A stretch of 64,000 bases of DNA from Nocardioides agri (GCF_013778305.1 NZ_JACEIC010000002.1:1761669-1825668), one strand, 5' to 3'; positions 1 to 10,212 are shown, counted from the stretch's first letter. The notes: generated by a model from the sequence alone, not told the origin. Numbers and translations: made by a program.

Positions 1-414
1 CTGGTGCTGCGCTACCGCGACATCGTCGACGACCCGCGCGCGGCCGTCGATCGCGCGTGCCGGTTCCTGGGCATCACTCCGGGCACGGTCGCCACCATCC
101 CGCAGGACAACTCACGCAGCTACGTCCCGCCGGGATGGCGGCCGACCGTGCTCGGACCCGTCGTCCGCGCCGGCGCCTGGGCCGGGCAGTTCGCCCCGCC
201 GGACGTGTGGCGCCGCGCCAGCGCGCCGCTCGTGACTCGGCTCCGGTCCGGCGACCTGCGGCGGCCCCGGCTCGAGCCCGAGCAGCGCGAGCGCCTGTTG
301 CCGGCCTTCGCCGACGACGTCCACCTACTGTCCTCGCTCACCGGCCAGGACTTCTCCGACTGGCTCTCGACCGAGGACAAGGGCTCCTTCGAGGAGCGCG
401 CCAAGGGCGCCTAG
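1..414 (+). CDS. Sulfotransferase family protein, C-terminal part (5' end outside window)
   Basis: The frame is open from the first base, so the gene begins upstream; 137 residues are visible. The opening LVLRYRDIVDDPRAAVDR followed by CRFLGI is the typical end of a PAPS-dependent sulfotransferase domain, where a conserved R-Y-E/D-D-L segment and an FLG segment close the fold. The P-loop that binds the sulfate donor lies outside the window. The acceptor cannot be told from this part. The stop shares its CTAG with the stop of the convergent gene that follows. Confidence 0.7.
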   Translation: MVLRYRDIVDDPRAAVDRACRFLGITPGTVATIPQDNSRSYVPPGWRPTVLGPVVRAGAWAGQFAPPDVWRRASAPLVTRLRSGDLRRPRLEPEQRERLLPAFADDVHLLSSLTGQDFSDWLSTEDKGSFEERAKGA

Positions 415-1301
415 CGCACCACGGTCACCAGGTCGTGCGCGCCGTCCTGGCGGGCGGCCTCGACGTAGAAGCGGGTCCGGCCGTCGGGCAGGCGGACCGC
501 GGACGCATAGCGCCAGGCACCGTCGGAGTGCGGCGAGACGAGCGGGTCCTCGTCGTCGGCGACCAGGCGCTGCCCGTCCCAGCGGGCGACCCCGGTCGTC
601 TCGTGCCAGTTGGAGGCGGCGTCGGGGCGACCGTCGTACAGCACGGTCAGCGGGCGCTGCGCGACCACGGCGGTGACCCGGGCGCCGCGCGCGTCCCAGC
701 GGCCCGGCCGCCCGGCGAGCACCTCGCCCTGGTCGGCCCAGCCGAGCCCGTCGGCGCTGGTGAGCAGCCGGGTCGTCATCCGGTCCTCGTGGCCCGGGTC
801 GGAGAGCGGGTGGCAGCACAGCCACATCCGCCAGCCGTCGTCGATCCTCTCGACGACCGGGTCCTTGACCGCGACCTCGTCGTCGCCGGGCAGCACGACC
901 TGCTGGTGCCCGGCGGGCAGCTCGGCGGGGGTCGGCGCGGTCAGGCTGTCGACCCACCAGTGCTTGGAGCCCGGCGTCGCGCAGGACAGGTAGAGCCGCC
1001 AGCCCAGCCCGGGCACCGGCACCAGCACCGGCCGCTCGAAGGACTCGCAGCCGAACGCCTCGCGCTCCACCTGCGCGACCGGCTCGAACGTCACGCCGTC
1101 CGCGGACCTGGCGACCACCACCGCGACCCCGCGGCCCTCGGTGAGCGGGCGGCGCACCCGGTAGGTCAGCCAGAACGTGCCGTCGACGAGCACCGCGCTC
1201 GCGGCGCCCGCCCAGTTGCCCGGGCCGGCGTCCGGAGCCGGCACCACGACGCGCACCCCTTCGTCGTACGACGGGATGGGCGGCAGCGTCTCCACGGACA
1301 T
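411..1301 (-). CDS. Glycosidase-like five-bladed propeller protein
   Basis: 296 residues without a signal peptide, so probably cytoplasmic. Repeated W-L-T-Y and M-W-L strands with SADGV/SADGL turns resemble the five-bladed beta-propeller of GH43/GH32/GH130-type enzymes and related uncharacterised proteins. Acidic residues in ESFERPVL (about 90), KDPVVE (about 145) and WDARGARV (about 205) sit where such enzymes carry catalytic or substrate-binding acids, so a glycosidase or glycan phosphorylase is possible; the substrate is unknown. The start is supported by a -10-like TATGCT six bases before the ATG, which implies a leaderless mRNA. That -10 lies inside an inverted repeat. Confidence 0.55.
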   Translation of the reverse strand: MSVETLPPIPSYDEGVRVVVPAPDAGPGNWAGAASAVLVDGTFWLTYRVRRPLTEGRGVAVVVARSADGVTFEPVAQVEREAFGCESFERPVLVPVPGLGWRLYLSCATPGSKHWWVDSLTAPTPAELPAGHQQVVLPGDDEVAVKDPVVERIDDGWRMWLCCHPLSDPGHEDRMTTRLLTSADGLGWADQGEVLAGRPGRWDARGARVTAVVAQRPLTVLYDGRPDAASNWHETTGVARWDGQRLVADDEDPLVSPHSDGAWRYASAVRLPDGRTRFYVEAARQDGAHDLVTVVR

Positions 1302-1309
1302 GCCGCCAG

Positions 1310-1336
1310 CATAGTCGACTATTCCAATTGACTATG
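1310..1336. promoter_or_regulatory. Inverted repeat over the promoter of the propeller gene
   Basis: CATAGTC (1310-1316) and GACTATG (1330-1336) form 7-bp inverted arms, and 1311-1322 is itself the perfect palindrome ATAGTCGACTAT. GACTAT recurs with a 13-bp period. The element covers the -10-like TATGCT of the minus-strand gene starting at 1301, so a repressor site is likely. No regulator gene is adjacent. Confidence 0.4.
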
Positions 1337-1347
1337 GGAGCGGCGAG

Positions 1348-1923
1348 TCAGGAGCGCCAGGGCGCGGGGCGGCCCTGCAGCCACCACTCCATCCGCTTGG
1401 TGATCCACGGCAGCGCGAGGTAGGTCATCACCGGGGTCATCACGAGCACCACCGCGAGCACCCGCAGCGGCAGCGGCCAACCGGCGATGACGTGGCCGGC
1501 GGCCCAGTTGGCCAGCACGCTGAGCGGGTAGAACACCAGGAAGATCACGACCGCCTGCTTCCACCGCGGCGGGGCGGGCGGCGCCGGGCGCAGGTCGACC
1601 TCGTCGTACGTCGCCGGCGGGTCGAACCAGCCCTCGATGCCGGTCCGGCGCTCGACCCGCGACTCCCCCACCAGACCCTGCGCGGCACCGAGCCACCAGC
1701 GCCGCTGGTCCGAGGCCTCCCAGCCGGCCAGCGACGCGGCGTCGTCGAAGCGGTAGAGCATGTGCCACTCCTCGGAGTCCGCCGCCGGGCGCACCCAGCC
1801 GGACCCGAGGAAGCCGTCGAAGCGGGCGGCCAGGGCGGAGCCCGCCCGGATCCACGCCTCCATCTCGTCCTGGTGTCCGGGGCTGATGGTCCGGGTGATC
1901 GAGACGGTGACCGGGCTGCTCAT
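1348..1923 (-). CDS. Antibiotic-biosynthesis-monooxygenase-fold protein with C-terminal membrane segments
   Basis: 191 residues. The first ~100 look like a dimeric alpha/beta-barrel (ABM) domain: VSITRTISPG, then a body with EEWHMLYRFDDAASLAGWEAS. This is followed by a linker and two hydrophobic segments (about 125-145 and 155-175) separated by a short loop. ABM plus a membrane tail is a recurring actinobacterial architecture annotated as antibiotic biosynthesis monooxygenase, but enzymatic activity is unproven. GACAAT six bases before the ATG suggests a leaderless start. It diverges from the HIT-like gene. Confidence 0.6.
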   Translation of the reverse strand: MSSPVTVSITRTISPGHQDEMEAWIRAGSALAARFDGFLGSGWVRPAADSEEWHMLYRFDDAASLAGWEASDQRRWWLGAAQGLVGESRVERRTGIEGWFDPPATYDEVDLRPAPPAPPRWKQAVVIFLVFYPLSVLANWAAGHVIAGWPLPLRVLAVVLVMTPVMTYLALPWITKRMEWWLQGRPAPWRS

Positions 1924-1983
1924 GGAGCCATTGTCCTGGGGGTCGCGGTGAGGACCCGCATCGGCGTTTGGCACAGTGAGGCC

Positions 1984-2601
1984 ATGCCGGAGTCTGCTGA
2001 CCAGCTCTACGCCCGTGTGACCGCCGCGGCCGGGGAGGACGGGCGTCTGCCCGCTCCCGGCATGAGCGCGTGGGACATCTTCCCGTGGGAGGCCGTCGAC
2101 GGCGCCGTCCTGCCGAAGGTGCTCGCCGCACCCGGTGCGGAGGCACCACGCGAGGGCGAAGCCGGTGGCAAGCCGTGCTTCGCGTGCAACGGCTTCCCGC
2201 CCGAGCGGGTCGTGTGGGAGGACGAGCACTGGGTGCTGCTGGCGGAGCCGAAGCCGACCGGGCTCCCGCTGGTGCTGGTCCTCTGGACCCGTCAGCACTT
2301 CGACATCGGCGGCTTCGACGACGAGCACGCCGGCGAGCTCGGCCGGATCGCCAACCGCCTGGTGCGGATCATCGAGGCGATGCCCGGCATCGGCCGCGTG
2401 CACGTCAACCGCTGGGGCGACGGGTCGGCCCACTCGCACATCTGGTTCTTCGCCCGGCCGCAGGGCTTCGAGCAGATCAAGGGCTCCTACGCCGTCGAGT
2501 GGGACGACATCCTGCCCCCGGTCGACGAGACGGCCTGGCGCGCGGATCTGCACACGGTCGCCACGAAGCTGGCCAACTGGGGCGGCACCGCACGCGCCTG
2601 A
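1984..2601 (+). CDS. HIT-like superfamily protein
   Basis: 205 residues. The C-terminal half carries RVHVNRWGDGSAHSHIWFF (about 139-157). SAHSHIWF corresponds to the histidine-triad active site of HIT/GalT-type nucleotidyl hydrolases and transferases, here with two of the three histidines. PCFAC (about 64-68) is a CxxC knuckle that may bind zinc, as in GalT-like members. A nucleotide-phosphate substrate is likely from the fold but not shown. CACAGT sits exactly six bases before the ATG, suggesting a leaderless transcript. Confidence 0.6.
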   Translation: MPESADQLYARVTAAAGEDGRLPAPGMSAWDIFPWEAVDGAVLPKVLAAPGAEAPREGEAGGKPCFACNGFPPERVVWEDEHWVLLAEPKPTGLPLVLVLWTRQHFDIGGFDDEHAGELGRIANRLVRIIEAMPGIGRVHVNRWGDGSAHSHIWFFARPQGFEQIKGSYAVEWDDILPPVDETAWRADLHTVATKLANWGGTARA

Positions 2602-2644
2602 CGGGCCATGTCGCGGGGCGGGTCCGCTGGCGCAGACTGCGCTC

Positions 2645-3214
2645 ATGACCTTCCTCGCCGAGCCCCCGATCACGCCGCGGATCCAGGCGCTGTACGACGC
2701 CGACGTGGCGTCGTACGGCTACGTGATGAACCTCAACCGCGCGTGGGCGCACCACCCGGACGCCCACGACGCGCTCTTCGACCTGATCGGTGCGGTCGCC
2801 CGCGAGGGCGGGCTGTCGATGCGCGAGCGCGGCATCCTGGTGACCGCGTGCGCGTCGGCGATGGGTGACTCCTACTGCTCGCTCGCGTGGGGCGCCAAGC
2901 TCGCGCGCGAGTCCGACCCGGCGTTCGCGGCCGCGGCCCTCGGCGGTGCGGCCGACGGCATGACCGACGCCGAGCGAGCGATGGCCACCTGGGCGCGCAA
3001 GGTGGCCGCCGACCCCAACGCCACGACCGAGGCCGACGTCCAGGCCCTCCGCGACGCCGGGCTCGCCGACCGCACGATCTTCGCGGTCACCACCTTCGTC
3101 GCGCTGCGGATGGCGTTCTCGACCGTCAACGACGCGCTCGGCGCCGTACCCGACGACGAGCTCCGCGCCGCCGCTCCCGACGAGGTCGTCGACGCCGTGA
3201 CCTGGGGTCGCTAG
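2645..3214 (+). CDS. AhpD-like / carboxymuconolactone decarboxylase-family protein
   Basis: 189 residues, all-helical. The segment LSMRERGILVTACASAMGDSY, then CSLAWGAKLA, matches the AhpD-like core, where peroxidase members have CxxCxxxH. Here only one cysteine of the motif remains (DSYCSLAWG), and the second Cys and the His are replaced, so classical peroxidase chemistry is doubtful. CAGACT six bases before the ATG suggests leaderless transcription. The stop interlocks with that of convergent purB through a shared CTAG. Confidence 0.6.
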   Translation: MTFLAEPPITPRIQALYDADVASYGYVMNLNRAWAHHPDAHDALFDLIGAVAREGGLSMRERGILVTACASAMGDSYCSLAWGAKLARESDPAFAAAALGGAADGMTDAERAMATWARKVAADPNATTEADVQALRDAGLADRTIFAVTTFVALRMAFSTVNDALGAVPDDELRAAAPDEVVDAVTWGR

Positions 3215-4629
3215 AGGATCGCGCCCGGCGAGTACGCCGCGGCCTCCGGGTGCCGCGCGGTCACCTCGGCGACCCGGCGCACCACGACCTGGACCTGGTC
3301 GACCGCGGCCCCGGTGAAGGTGATCGGCTCGGCCACCAGCGTCGCGAGCTGGTCGGCGGTGAGGCCGAGACGCTCGTCGGCGGCGAGCCGCGCGAAGACG
3401 TCGTTCTCCGTCTGGCCCTGGCGCATGTCGAGCGCGGTGCCGACCGCGGCCTCCTTGATCGCTTCGTGCGCGGCCTCGCGGCCCACGCCGTTGCGGACCG
3501 CCGCCATCAGCACCTTCGTGGTGGAGAGGAACGGCAGGTAGCGGTCGAGCTCGCGCTGGATCACCGCCGGGAAGGCGCCGAACTCGTCGAGGACCGTCAG
3601 GAACGTCTCGAACAGCCCGTCGGCGGCGAAGAACGCATCGGGCAGCGCCACCCGGCGTACGACGGAGTCGGAGACGTCGCCCTCGTTCCACTGGTCGCCG
3701 GCGAGCTCGCTGACCATCGAGAGGTGGCCGCGGAGCACCACGGCCAGGCCGTTGACCCGCTCGGCGGACCGGCTGTTCATCTTGTGCGGCATCGCCGAGG
3801 AGCCGACCTGACCCTCCTGGAAGCCCTCGGTCACCAGCTCGTTGCCGGCCATCAGCCGGATCGTGGTCGCGAGGTTGGACGGGCCGGAGACCAGCTGGAC
3901 CAACGCGCTGACGACGTCGAAGTCGAGGCTGCGCGGGTAGACCTGGCCGACGCTGGTCAACGTCTGCTCGAAGCCGAGGTGGTGGGCCACCCGCTCCTCG
4001 AGCTCGCGCAGCTTGGCGGCGTCGCCGTCGAGCAGGTCGAGCATGTCCTGGGCGGTGCCCATCGGGCCCTTGATGCCGCGCAGCGGGTAGCGGGCCAGCA
4101 GGTCCTCGACCCGGGCCAGCGCCACCAGCATCTCGTCGGCGACGGTCGCGAACCGCTTGCCGAGCGTGGTCGCCTGCGCCGCCACGTTGTGGCTGCGCCC
4201 GGCCATCACGGTCGCCTCGTGCTCGGCGGCGAGGCGGGCCAGCCGGGCCAGCGCCGCCACGGCGCGATCCCGCACGAGCGCGAGCGACTGCTTGACCTGC
4301 AGCTGCTCGACGTTCTCGGTCAGGTCCCGCGAGGTCATGCCCTTGTGGATGTGCTCGTGCCCGGCGAGCGCCGAGAACTCCTCGATCCGGGCCTTCACGT
4401 CGTGCCGGGTGACCCGCTCGCGGGCCGCGATTGACTCGAGGTCGACCTTGCCCACGACGTCGCGGTAGGCCTCGAGCACCCCGTCCGGGACCTCGATGCC
4501 GAGGTCGCGCTGGGCCTCGAGCACCGCGATCCACAGCAGCCGCTCGAGGACGATCTTGTGCTCCGGTGACCAGATGCGGGCCAGTTCGGCGGAGGCGTAG
4601 CGAGAAGCGAGGACGTTCGGCACGGTCAC
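3211..4629 (-). CDS. purB: Adenylosuccinate lyase
   Basis: Catalyses two steps of purine synthesis: SAICAR to AICAR plus fumarate, and adenylosuccinate to AMP plus fumarate. 472 residues, the usual length. The superfamily signature GSSAMPHKMN is at about 273-282, and the conserved GMTSRDLTEN and GRSHN segments upstream supply other active-site residues. The GTG at 4627-4629 is preferred: GGGAGG lies nine bases before it but directly abuts the in-frame ATG at 4636-4638. A long perfect hairpin separates it from purD upstream. Confidence 0.93.
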   Translation of the reverse strand: MTVPNVLASRYASAELARIWSPEHKIVLERLLWIAVLEAQRDLGIEVPDGVLEAYRDVVGKVDLESIAARERVTRHDVKARIEEFSALAGHEHIHKGMTSRDLTENVEQLQVKQSLALVRDRAVAALARLARLAAEHEATVMAGRSHNVAAQATTLGKRFATVADEMLVALARVEDLLARYPLRGIKGPMGTAQDMLDLLDGDAAKLRELEERVAHHLGFEQTLTSVGQVYPRSLDFDVVSALVQLVSGPSNLATTIRLMAGNELVTEGFQEGQVGSSAMPHKMNSRSAERVNGLAVVLRGHLSMVSELAGDQWNEGDVSDSVVRRVALPDAFFAADGLFETFLTVLDEFGAFPAVIQRELDRYLPFLSTTKVLMAAVRNGVGREAAHEAIKEAAVGTALDMRQGQTENDVFARLAADERLGLTADQLATLVAEPITFTGAAVDQVQVVVRRVAEVTARHPEAAAYSPGAIL

Positions 4630-4650
4630 GTGCCTCATCCTCCCACGACG

Positions 4651-4723
4651 GTTGAGTCGAGACTTCTGACGGTTCAATCGAGTCATCTTCTCTCTACTCG
4701 ACCGTCAGAAGTCTCGACTCAAC
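4651..4723. terminator. 23-bp perfect inverted repeat between purD and purB
   Basis: Arms 4651-4673 and 4701-4723 are exact reverse complements around a 27-base loop. The right arm contains the purD stop codon. There is no U-tract. As RNA it would be a very stable hairpin ending purD transcripts just 21 bases before purB, so it may be a terminator, an attenuator or an mRNA-stability element. Confidence 0.6.
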
Positions 4724-5984
4724 GGACGGAGGCGCCCTCGACCACGCCGAGCGGCTCGGCGGCGATGTCGCTGCGGCGCTGGAGCCCCTCGAAGGTGATC
4801 AGGTCGGCGGCCTCGTACGCCGTGGCGCGCGCGGCGGCGACGTCGGTCCCGAGGGCGCGGACGGCGAGCACCCGGCCACCGGCCGTCACCAGCGAGTCGC
4901 CGGAGAGCGCCGTGCCCGCGTGGATGACGTCGATGTCCGGCTGCCCGTCGGCGAGCTCGGCACCCACGATGACGTCGCCCGTGGACGACGACTCCGGGTA
5001 GCCGGCGGAGGCGAGCACGACGGTCACGGCGGCGACGTCGCGGAAGGTCGGTGCCGCCACGTCGGCCAGCCGGCCCTCGGCCGCGGCGGCGAGCAGCACG
5101 CCCAGCGGGGAGTCGAGCACCGCGAGCACGGGCTGGATGTCGGGGTCGCCGAAGCGGACGTTGAACTCGATCACCCGCGGGCCGGCGTCGGTGAGCGCCA
5201 GGCCGACGTAGAGGCAGCCCACGAACGGCGCGCCGCGCCGCTCCATCTCGGCGAGCGTCGGGCGCACGACCCGCTCGAGGACCACGTCGCCGAGGTCGGG
5301 CTGCGCCCAGGTCAACGGCGTGTAGGAGCCCATGCCGCCGGTGTTGGGGCCGCGGCCGCCGTCGAAGATCCGCTTGAAGTCCTGGGCCGGCTGCAAGGCG
5401 TACGCCGTGGCGCCGTCGCAGATCGCGAACACCGAGACCTCCGGCCCGTCGAGGAACTCCTCGACCACCACCCGGCCGCACGCCGCGGCGTGCGCGAGCG
5501 CCTCGGCCCGGTCGCGGGTGACGACGACGCCCTTGCCGGCCGCGAGCGCGTCGTCCTTGACGACGTACGGCGCGCCGAAGTCGTCGAGCGCCGCCTCGAC
5601 CTCGGCGTCGGTCTCGCAGGCGCGGGCCCGGGCGGTCGGGACGCCGGCCGCCTCCATCACGTCCTTGGAGAAGGCCTTGGATCCCTCGAGCTGCGCGGCC
5701 GCACCCGACGGACCGAAGACGGCGATGCCCCGCTCCCGCACCGCGTCGGCCACGCCCGCGACGAGCGGTGCCTCCGGGCCGACGACGACGAGGTCGACCC
5801 CGAGCGACGCGGCGAGCTCGGCCACGGCGGGACCCGACATCGGGTCGACGTCGTGCAGCGTGGCGACGGCCGCGATGCCGGGGTTGCCCGGCGCGGCGTG
5901 CACCTCGCTCACCGCGGGGTCGAGGGAGAGCGCGAGCGCGAGCGCGTGCTCACGCCCGCCGGTGCCGATGACGAGGGTCCTCAC
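4719..5984 (-). CDS. purD: Phosphoribosylamine-glycine ligase (GARS)
   Basis: Second step of de novo purine synthesis: ATP-dependent joining of glycine to phosphoribosylamine. 421 residues. [12 protein letters not shown] (5-16) opens the N-terminal domain. The ATP-grasp middle has [17 protein letters not shown], and the GARS signature region [12 protein letters not shown] (about 274-285) is clear. It starts at a GTG with a TAGGGT hexamer eight bases upstream. Together with purB and purA it forms a loose purine block on one strand. Confidence 0.94.
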   Translation of the reverse strand: MRTLVIGTGGREHALALALSLDPAVSEVHAAPGNPGIAAVATLHDVDPMSGPAVAELAASLGVDLVVVGPEAPLVAGVADAVRERGIAVFGPSGAAAQLEGSKAFSKDVMEAAGVPTARARACETDAEVEAALDDFGAPYVVKDDALAAGKGVVVTRDRAEALAHAAACGRVVVEEFLDGPEVSVFAICDGATAYALQPAQDFKRIFDGGRGPNTGGMGSYTPLTWAQPDLGDVVLERVVRPTLAEMERRGAPFVGCLYVGLALTDAGPRVIEFNVRFGDPDIQPVLAVLDSPLGVLLAAAAEGRLADVAAPTFRDVAAVTVVLASAGYPESSSTGDVIVGAELADGQPDIDVIHAGTALSGDSLVTAGGRVLAVRALGTDVAAARATAYEAADLITFEGLQRRSDIAAEPLGVVEGASVR

Positions 5985-5995
5985 GGACGACCACC

Positions 5996-6872
5996 CTAGG
6001 CGCGGCGCTCGATCGACTCCGCATAGGCCGAGGGGCGGTACCGCAGGATCGGGTCGTCCGAGAGCTCGATCCCGTCGACGACGCGGGTCGGGTCGAAGAC
6101 CACCGGACCCTCGGCCTCCTGGTCCGGCAGGGCCTCCGTGACCTCGATCGTGCCGCCGAGCACCTCGCGGTGGTGCTTCCAGACCGACACCGCGCTGTGC
6201 GGGTCGTCGCCGTCACCGGCGACCTGGAGTCGTACCTCGAAGCGCACCGGCCCGCGCCAGCCGCGCCGCCATCTCGTCGAAGACCCGGTCCGGGCCGGCG
6301 AACGACCCGGCCGGCGGCTCACCGGGCTGGGCGACGAGCACGTAGCGGACCCAGGACAGGCGGTCGTCGGCGTCCCGCCAGCCGTAGGCGTGGATCGGGT
6401 AGTAGGACGGCTCGACGAAGCTCGCCGGCTTCGGCACCGCGCCGTTGCGGAGGCCGTCGAGCAGCGCCGGCGCCATCGACGGGTGCCGCAGCATGAAGAG
6501 CGGGAACGTCGCCATCCGGCGCGACGCCTCGGTCATCCTCACGAACATCTCGGGGTCGTCGGTCGGGAACCGTCGGGCCGTCTGCCCCAGCAGGTCGGTG
6601 GCCGTCCCGTCCGGGAGCCGGAACTTCACCGCCATCCCGCGGATGTCCGGGAGCGTGTCCGGGACGTCGGCGTTGCCGCCGGCATTGGACCAGCGCACCA
6701 GGACGGGCACCGACTCACCGGTCAGGTGCAGGGCGCGGCCGAGCGCGGCCGCCTCGGGGGTGGCCGTGAACGTGCCTGCGTAGAACCGCCCCTTGGCGTG
6801 CAGGGTGCGGTGCTTCTCCGGTCCGCGGAACGCCGCGCGCAGCCGGTCGACGGCCACGACAGGATCGAGCAT
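5996..6872 (-). pseudogene. Catalase-related (SrpA-like) heme peroxidase, frameshifted
   Basis: Two overlapping frames together encode one catalase-family peroxidase. The N-terminal part (6213-6872) has EKHRTLHAKGRFYAGTFTAT, RGMAVKFRLPDG and DPEMFVRMTEAS. The C-terminal part continues in another frame (to 5996) with GPVRFEVRLQVAGDGDD and [18 protein letters not shown], the usual end of the family. The break is at about 6253-6257 in a GCGC run; restoring one GC dinucleotide gives the expected ARLARGPVRF. This is a genuine 2-bp deletion or a sequence error. TAGCGT seven bases before the ATG suggests a leaderless start. Confidence 0.75.
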
Positions 6873-6890
6873 GACCCGGACGCTAGCGGC

Positions 6891-8192
<1,302 letters not shown>

Positions 8193-8214
8193 CTACTCCT
8201 CGGAGAAAGGAAAC

Positions 8215-8240
8215 AGCTCCGGCACAAGCGCACCGGAGCT
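8215..8240 (-). promoter_or_regulatory. Hairpin in the purA leader
   Basis: AGCTCCGG and CCGGAGCT (8215-8222 and 8233-8240) pair around a 10-base loop in the purA 5' leader. On the RNA the stem is followed by a short U-containing stretch (GUUUCCUUUCU). That looks like a weak intrinsic terminator or attenuator about 25 bases before the start codon. Confidence 0.35.
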
Positions 8241-8302
8241 CTTGCGGCCACACGTTACCAAAGGGTGGTTCGGCTTCAGCGATCGTCGGCTAGGGTCCGC
8301 GG

Positions 8303-9223
8303 GTGGACCCGCTCCTCGTGATCACGAACGCTGAGGCAGGCACCGCCGACGAGGAGCGGCTGGGCGCTGCACTCGGCGTGCTGCGCGCGCACGCGTCCGT
8401 CGAGGTGGCGTCCACGTCGCGTCCGGGGGAGCTGGACGGCGTGCTGCACCGGGCCGGCTCGCGGCGGATCGTGGTGGTCGGGGGCGACGGCAGCCTGCAC
8501 GCCGTCATCGCCGCGCTGCACCGGCGCCGCGACCTGGAGCGCGCGGTGCTGGGCCTGATCCCGCTCGGCACCGGCAACGACTTCGCCCGCGGGACCGGCC
8601 TCCCCCTCGACCCCGAGGAGGCTGCCCAGGTCGTCGTGCACGGCGTCGCGAAGCCGATGGACCTGGTGGTCGACGAGGTCGGCGAGATCGTGGTCAACAG
8701 CGTGCATGCGGGCGCAGGCGCCGAGGCCAGCCGCCGCGGCTCGATCTGGAAGGACCGGCTCGGCTCCGTCGGTGTCGGCCGGGTCAACCTGGGGCGGGTC
8801 GGCTACCCGATCGGCGCCGCCCTGACGGCGATCGACCCACCCACGGTGCGTGTCCGGGTCGAGGTCGACGGGCAGGTCGTCTGCGACGTCGACGAGCCCG
8901 TGCTCATGGTCGCGGTCGGCAACGGCCGGTCGGTCGGCGGCGGCACCGACCTGATCCCCGAGGCCGAGCCCCGGGACGGCCTCCTCGACGTGCTGGTCTC
9001 GCGGTCGACCGGGCCCCTGGCCCGGTGGCTCTACGGCTTCCGGCTCGGCTTCGCCAGCCACCACGAGCGCGACGACGTGACCTACCTGCGCGGCGAGCGG
9101 GTGTCGGTCTCCGGCGGGCCGTTCTGGTGCAGCGCCGACGGGGAGCTCTACGGCCCCGAACGGCACCGCACCTGGCACGTCGAGTCGGCGGCGTACCGCC
9201 TCATGCTGCCGTCCGGGGCCTAG
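8303..9223 (+). CDS. Diacylglycerol/lipid kinase family protein
   Basis: 306 residues of the DagK/YegS/sphingosine-kinase family, which phosphorylates a lipid hydroxyl using ATP. The catalytic GGDGSLH (60-66) and the LGTGNDFARG motif (about 88-97) are intact, and the C-terminal beta-sandwich ends with WCSADGELYG, the usual DGE lid region. No signal peptide; peripheral membrane action is expected. The GTG start lies exactly six bases after TAGGGT, a strong leaderless arrangement. The stop shares CTAG with the convergent regulator. Confidence 0.85.
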   Translation: MDPLLVITNAEAGTADEERLGAALGVLRAHASVEVASTSRPGELDGVLHRAGSRRIVVVGGDGSLHAVIAALHRRRDLERAVLGLIPLGTGNDFARGTGLPLDPEEAAQVVVHGVAKPMDLVVDEVGEIVVNSVHAGAGAEASRRGSIWKDRLGSVGVGRVNLGRVGYPIGAALTAIDPPTVRVRVEVDGQVVCDVDEPVLMVAVGNGRSVGGGTDLIPEAEPRDGLLDVLVSRSTGPLARWLYGFRLGFASHHERDDVTYLRGERVSVSGGPFWCSADGELYGPERHRTWHVESAAYRLMLPSGA

Positions 9224-10209
9224 ACCCACCCGCGGCGCGCGGCCTCCACCCCCGCCTGGAACCTCGAGTCCGCGCCCAGCTCGGTCATCAGGTCCGCGAC
9301 CCGCCGGCGCACGGTGCGCAGGCTGATGCCGAGCTTGCGCGCGATCTGCTCGTCGTGGGCGCCGGCGGCGAGCTGCTCGAGGAGGAACCGGCGCAGGTCC
9401 AGCCGCGGCTCGTCGCCGTCGAGGAGCGGCACGGCGGCCCGGCCCCACAGCTCCTCGAACCACAGCCGCATCGCCGCGACCAGCCCGCTCTGCTGGACCA
9501 CCGTCAAGGGCAGGTCGGCCAGCCCCAGGGGCTCCGGGACGACCGCGTGCGAGTCGCCGATGACCAGCAGCCGGGTCGGCAGCTCGGGGAGCACGCGCAC
9601 CTGCTCCCCGGCGCGCAGCCGGGCGGCGAGCTGGTCGGGCGCGTCGTGCAGGACGCGGACGGGGTAGATGGCCCGCGAGCCACGGCCGCCGGCGATGATC
9701 TCGGCGACGAGCTCGACCATCCTGGCCTCGCGCCGGTCGCGCCACTGGTCGGGCCGCAGCCACATCAGGTCGCCGTCGCTGGCGAGCATGGCGGAGCGCA
9801 CCCGCTCGAAGACGTCACCGGGGCCGACCCAGACCTCCCCGCGCACGGACTCCGTGAGCGGGTCGTCGTGCCCGCTGGCGAGCTGCCGCTCGTCGGCGAG
9901 CACCTCGATCGCGCGGCCGACGCCACCGAGCAGGCGCTGCGCGCGGCCGGCGTACGCCGCCTGCACCTCGACCTCGCGGCGCAGCGTCTCGATCGGGGTC
10001 GCCACGTCGAGCCGGTCGCCGCGCAGCCGGACGATGCCACCCTCCACCAGCGGCTCGACCTCGGAGAGCAGCTCCTCGGGGGTGCGCAGCATGGCGGCGG
10101 CGATCCGCGCGATCTCCCGGCCCGACTGCGGGCGCAGCCGCGTGTAGAGCTGGTCGAGCTCGGTCGAGTAGCCGAGCGCCGTCAGCAGCGTCGTCCCCGC
10201 GGCGGCCAT
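9220..10209 (-). CDS. LuxR-type HTH transcriptional regulator
   Basis: 329 residues. The C-terminus has a LuxR helix-turn-helix (DEQIARKLGISLRTVRRRVA, about 285-304). The N-terminus (LYTRLRPQSGREIARIAAAM, 20 residues, then TPEELLSEVEPL) resembles a TrmB-like winged helix, and the middle is a putative sensor domain. This two-ended architecture is common in actinobacteria and generally uncharacterised. TAACAT seven bases before the ATG at 10209 favours this start over the in-frame ATG at 10218. Repeated TGGCA/TGCCA elements upstream suggest autoregulation. Confidence 0.75.
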   Translation of the reverse strand: MAAAGTTLLTALGYSTELDQLYTRLRPQSGREIARIAAAMLRTPEELLSEVEPLVEGGIVRLRGDRLDVATPIETLRREVEVQAAYAGRAQRLLGGVGRAIEVLADERQLASGHDDPLTESVRGEVWVGPGDVFERVRSAMLASDGDLMWLRPDQWRDRREARMVELVAEIIAGGRGSRAIYPVRVLHDAPDQLAARLRAGEQVRVLPELPTRLLVIGDSHAVVPEPLGLADLPLTVVQQSGLVAAMRLWFEELWGRAAVPLLDGDEPRLDLRRFLLEQLAAGAHDEQIARKLGISLRTVRRRVADLMTELGADSRFQAGVEAARRGWV

Positions 10210-10212
10210 ACG

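Noticed and set aside
4636..4686. Longer purB starts at ATG 4638 or 4686
   Set aside because: The 4686 start lies within the 27-base loop of the inverted repeat and would encode its left arm, and ATG 4638 directly abuts GGGAGG; GTG 4629 has normal spacing.
4651..4723. Terminal repeats of an insertion sequence
   Set aside because: The arms are 27 bases apart, with no transposase and no target-site duplication.
6230..6270. Programmed ribosomal frameshift in the catalase-like gene
   Set aside because: No slippery heptamer or downstream stimulator; a lost GC in a GC repeat explains it more simply.
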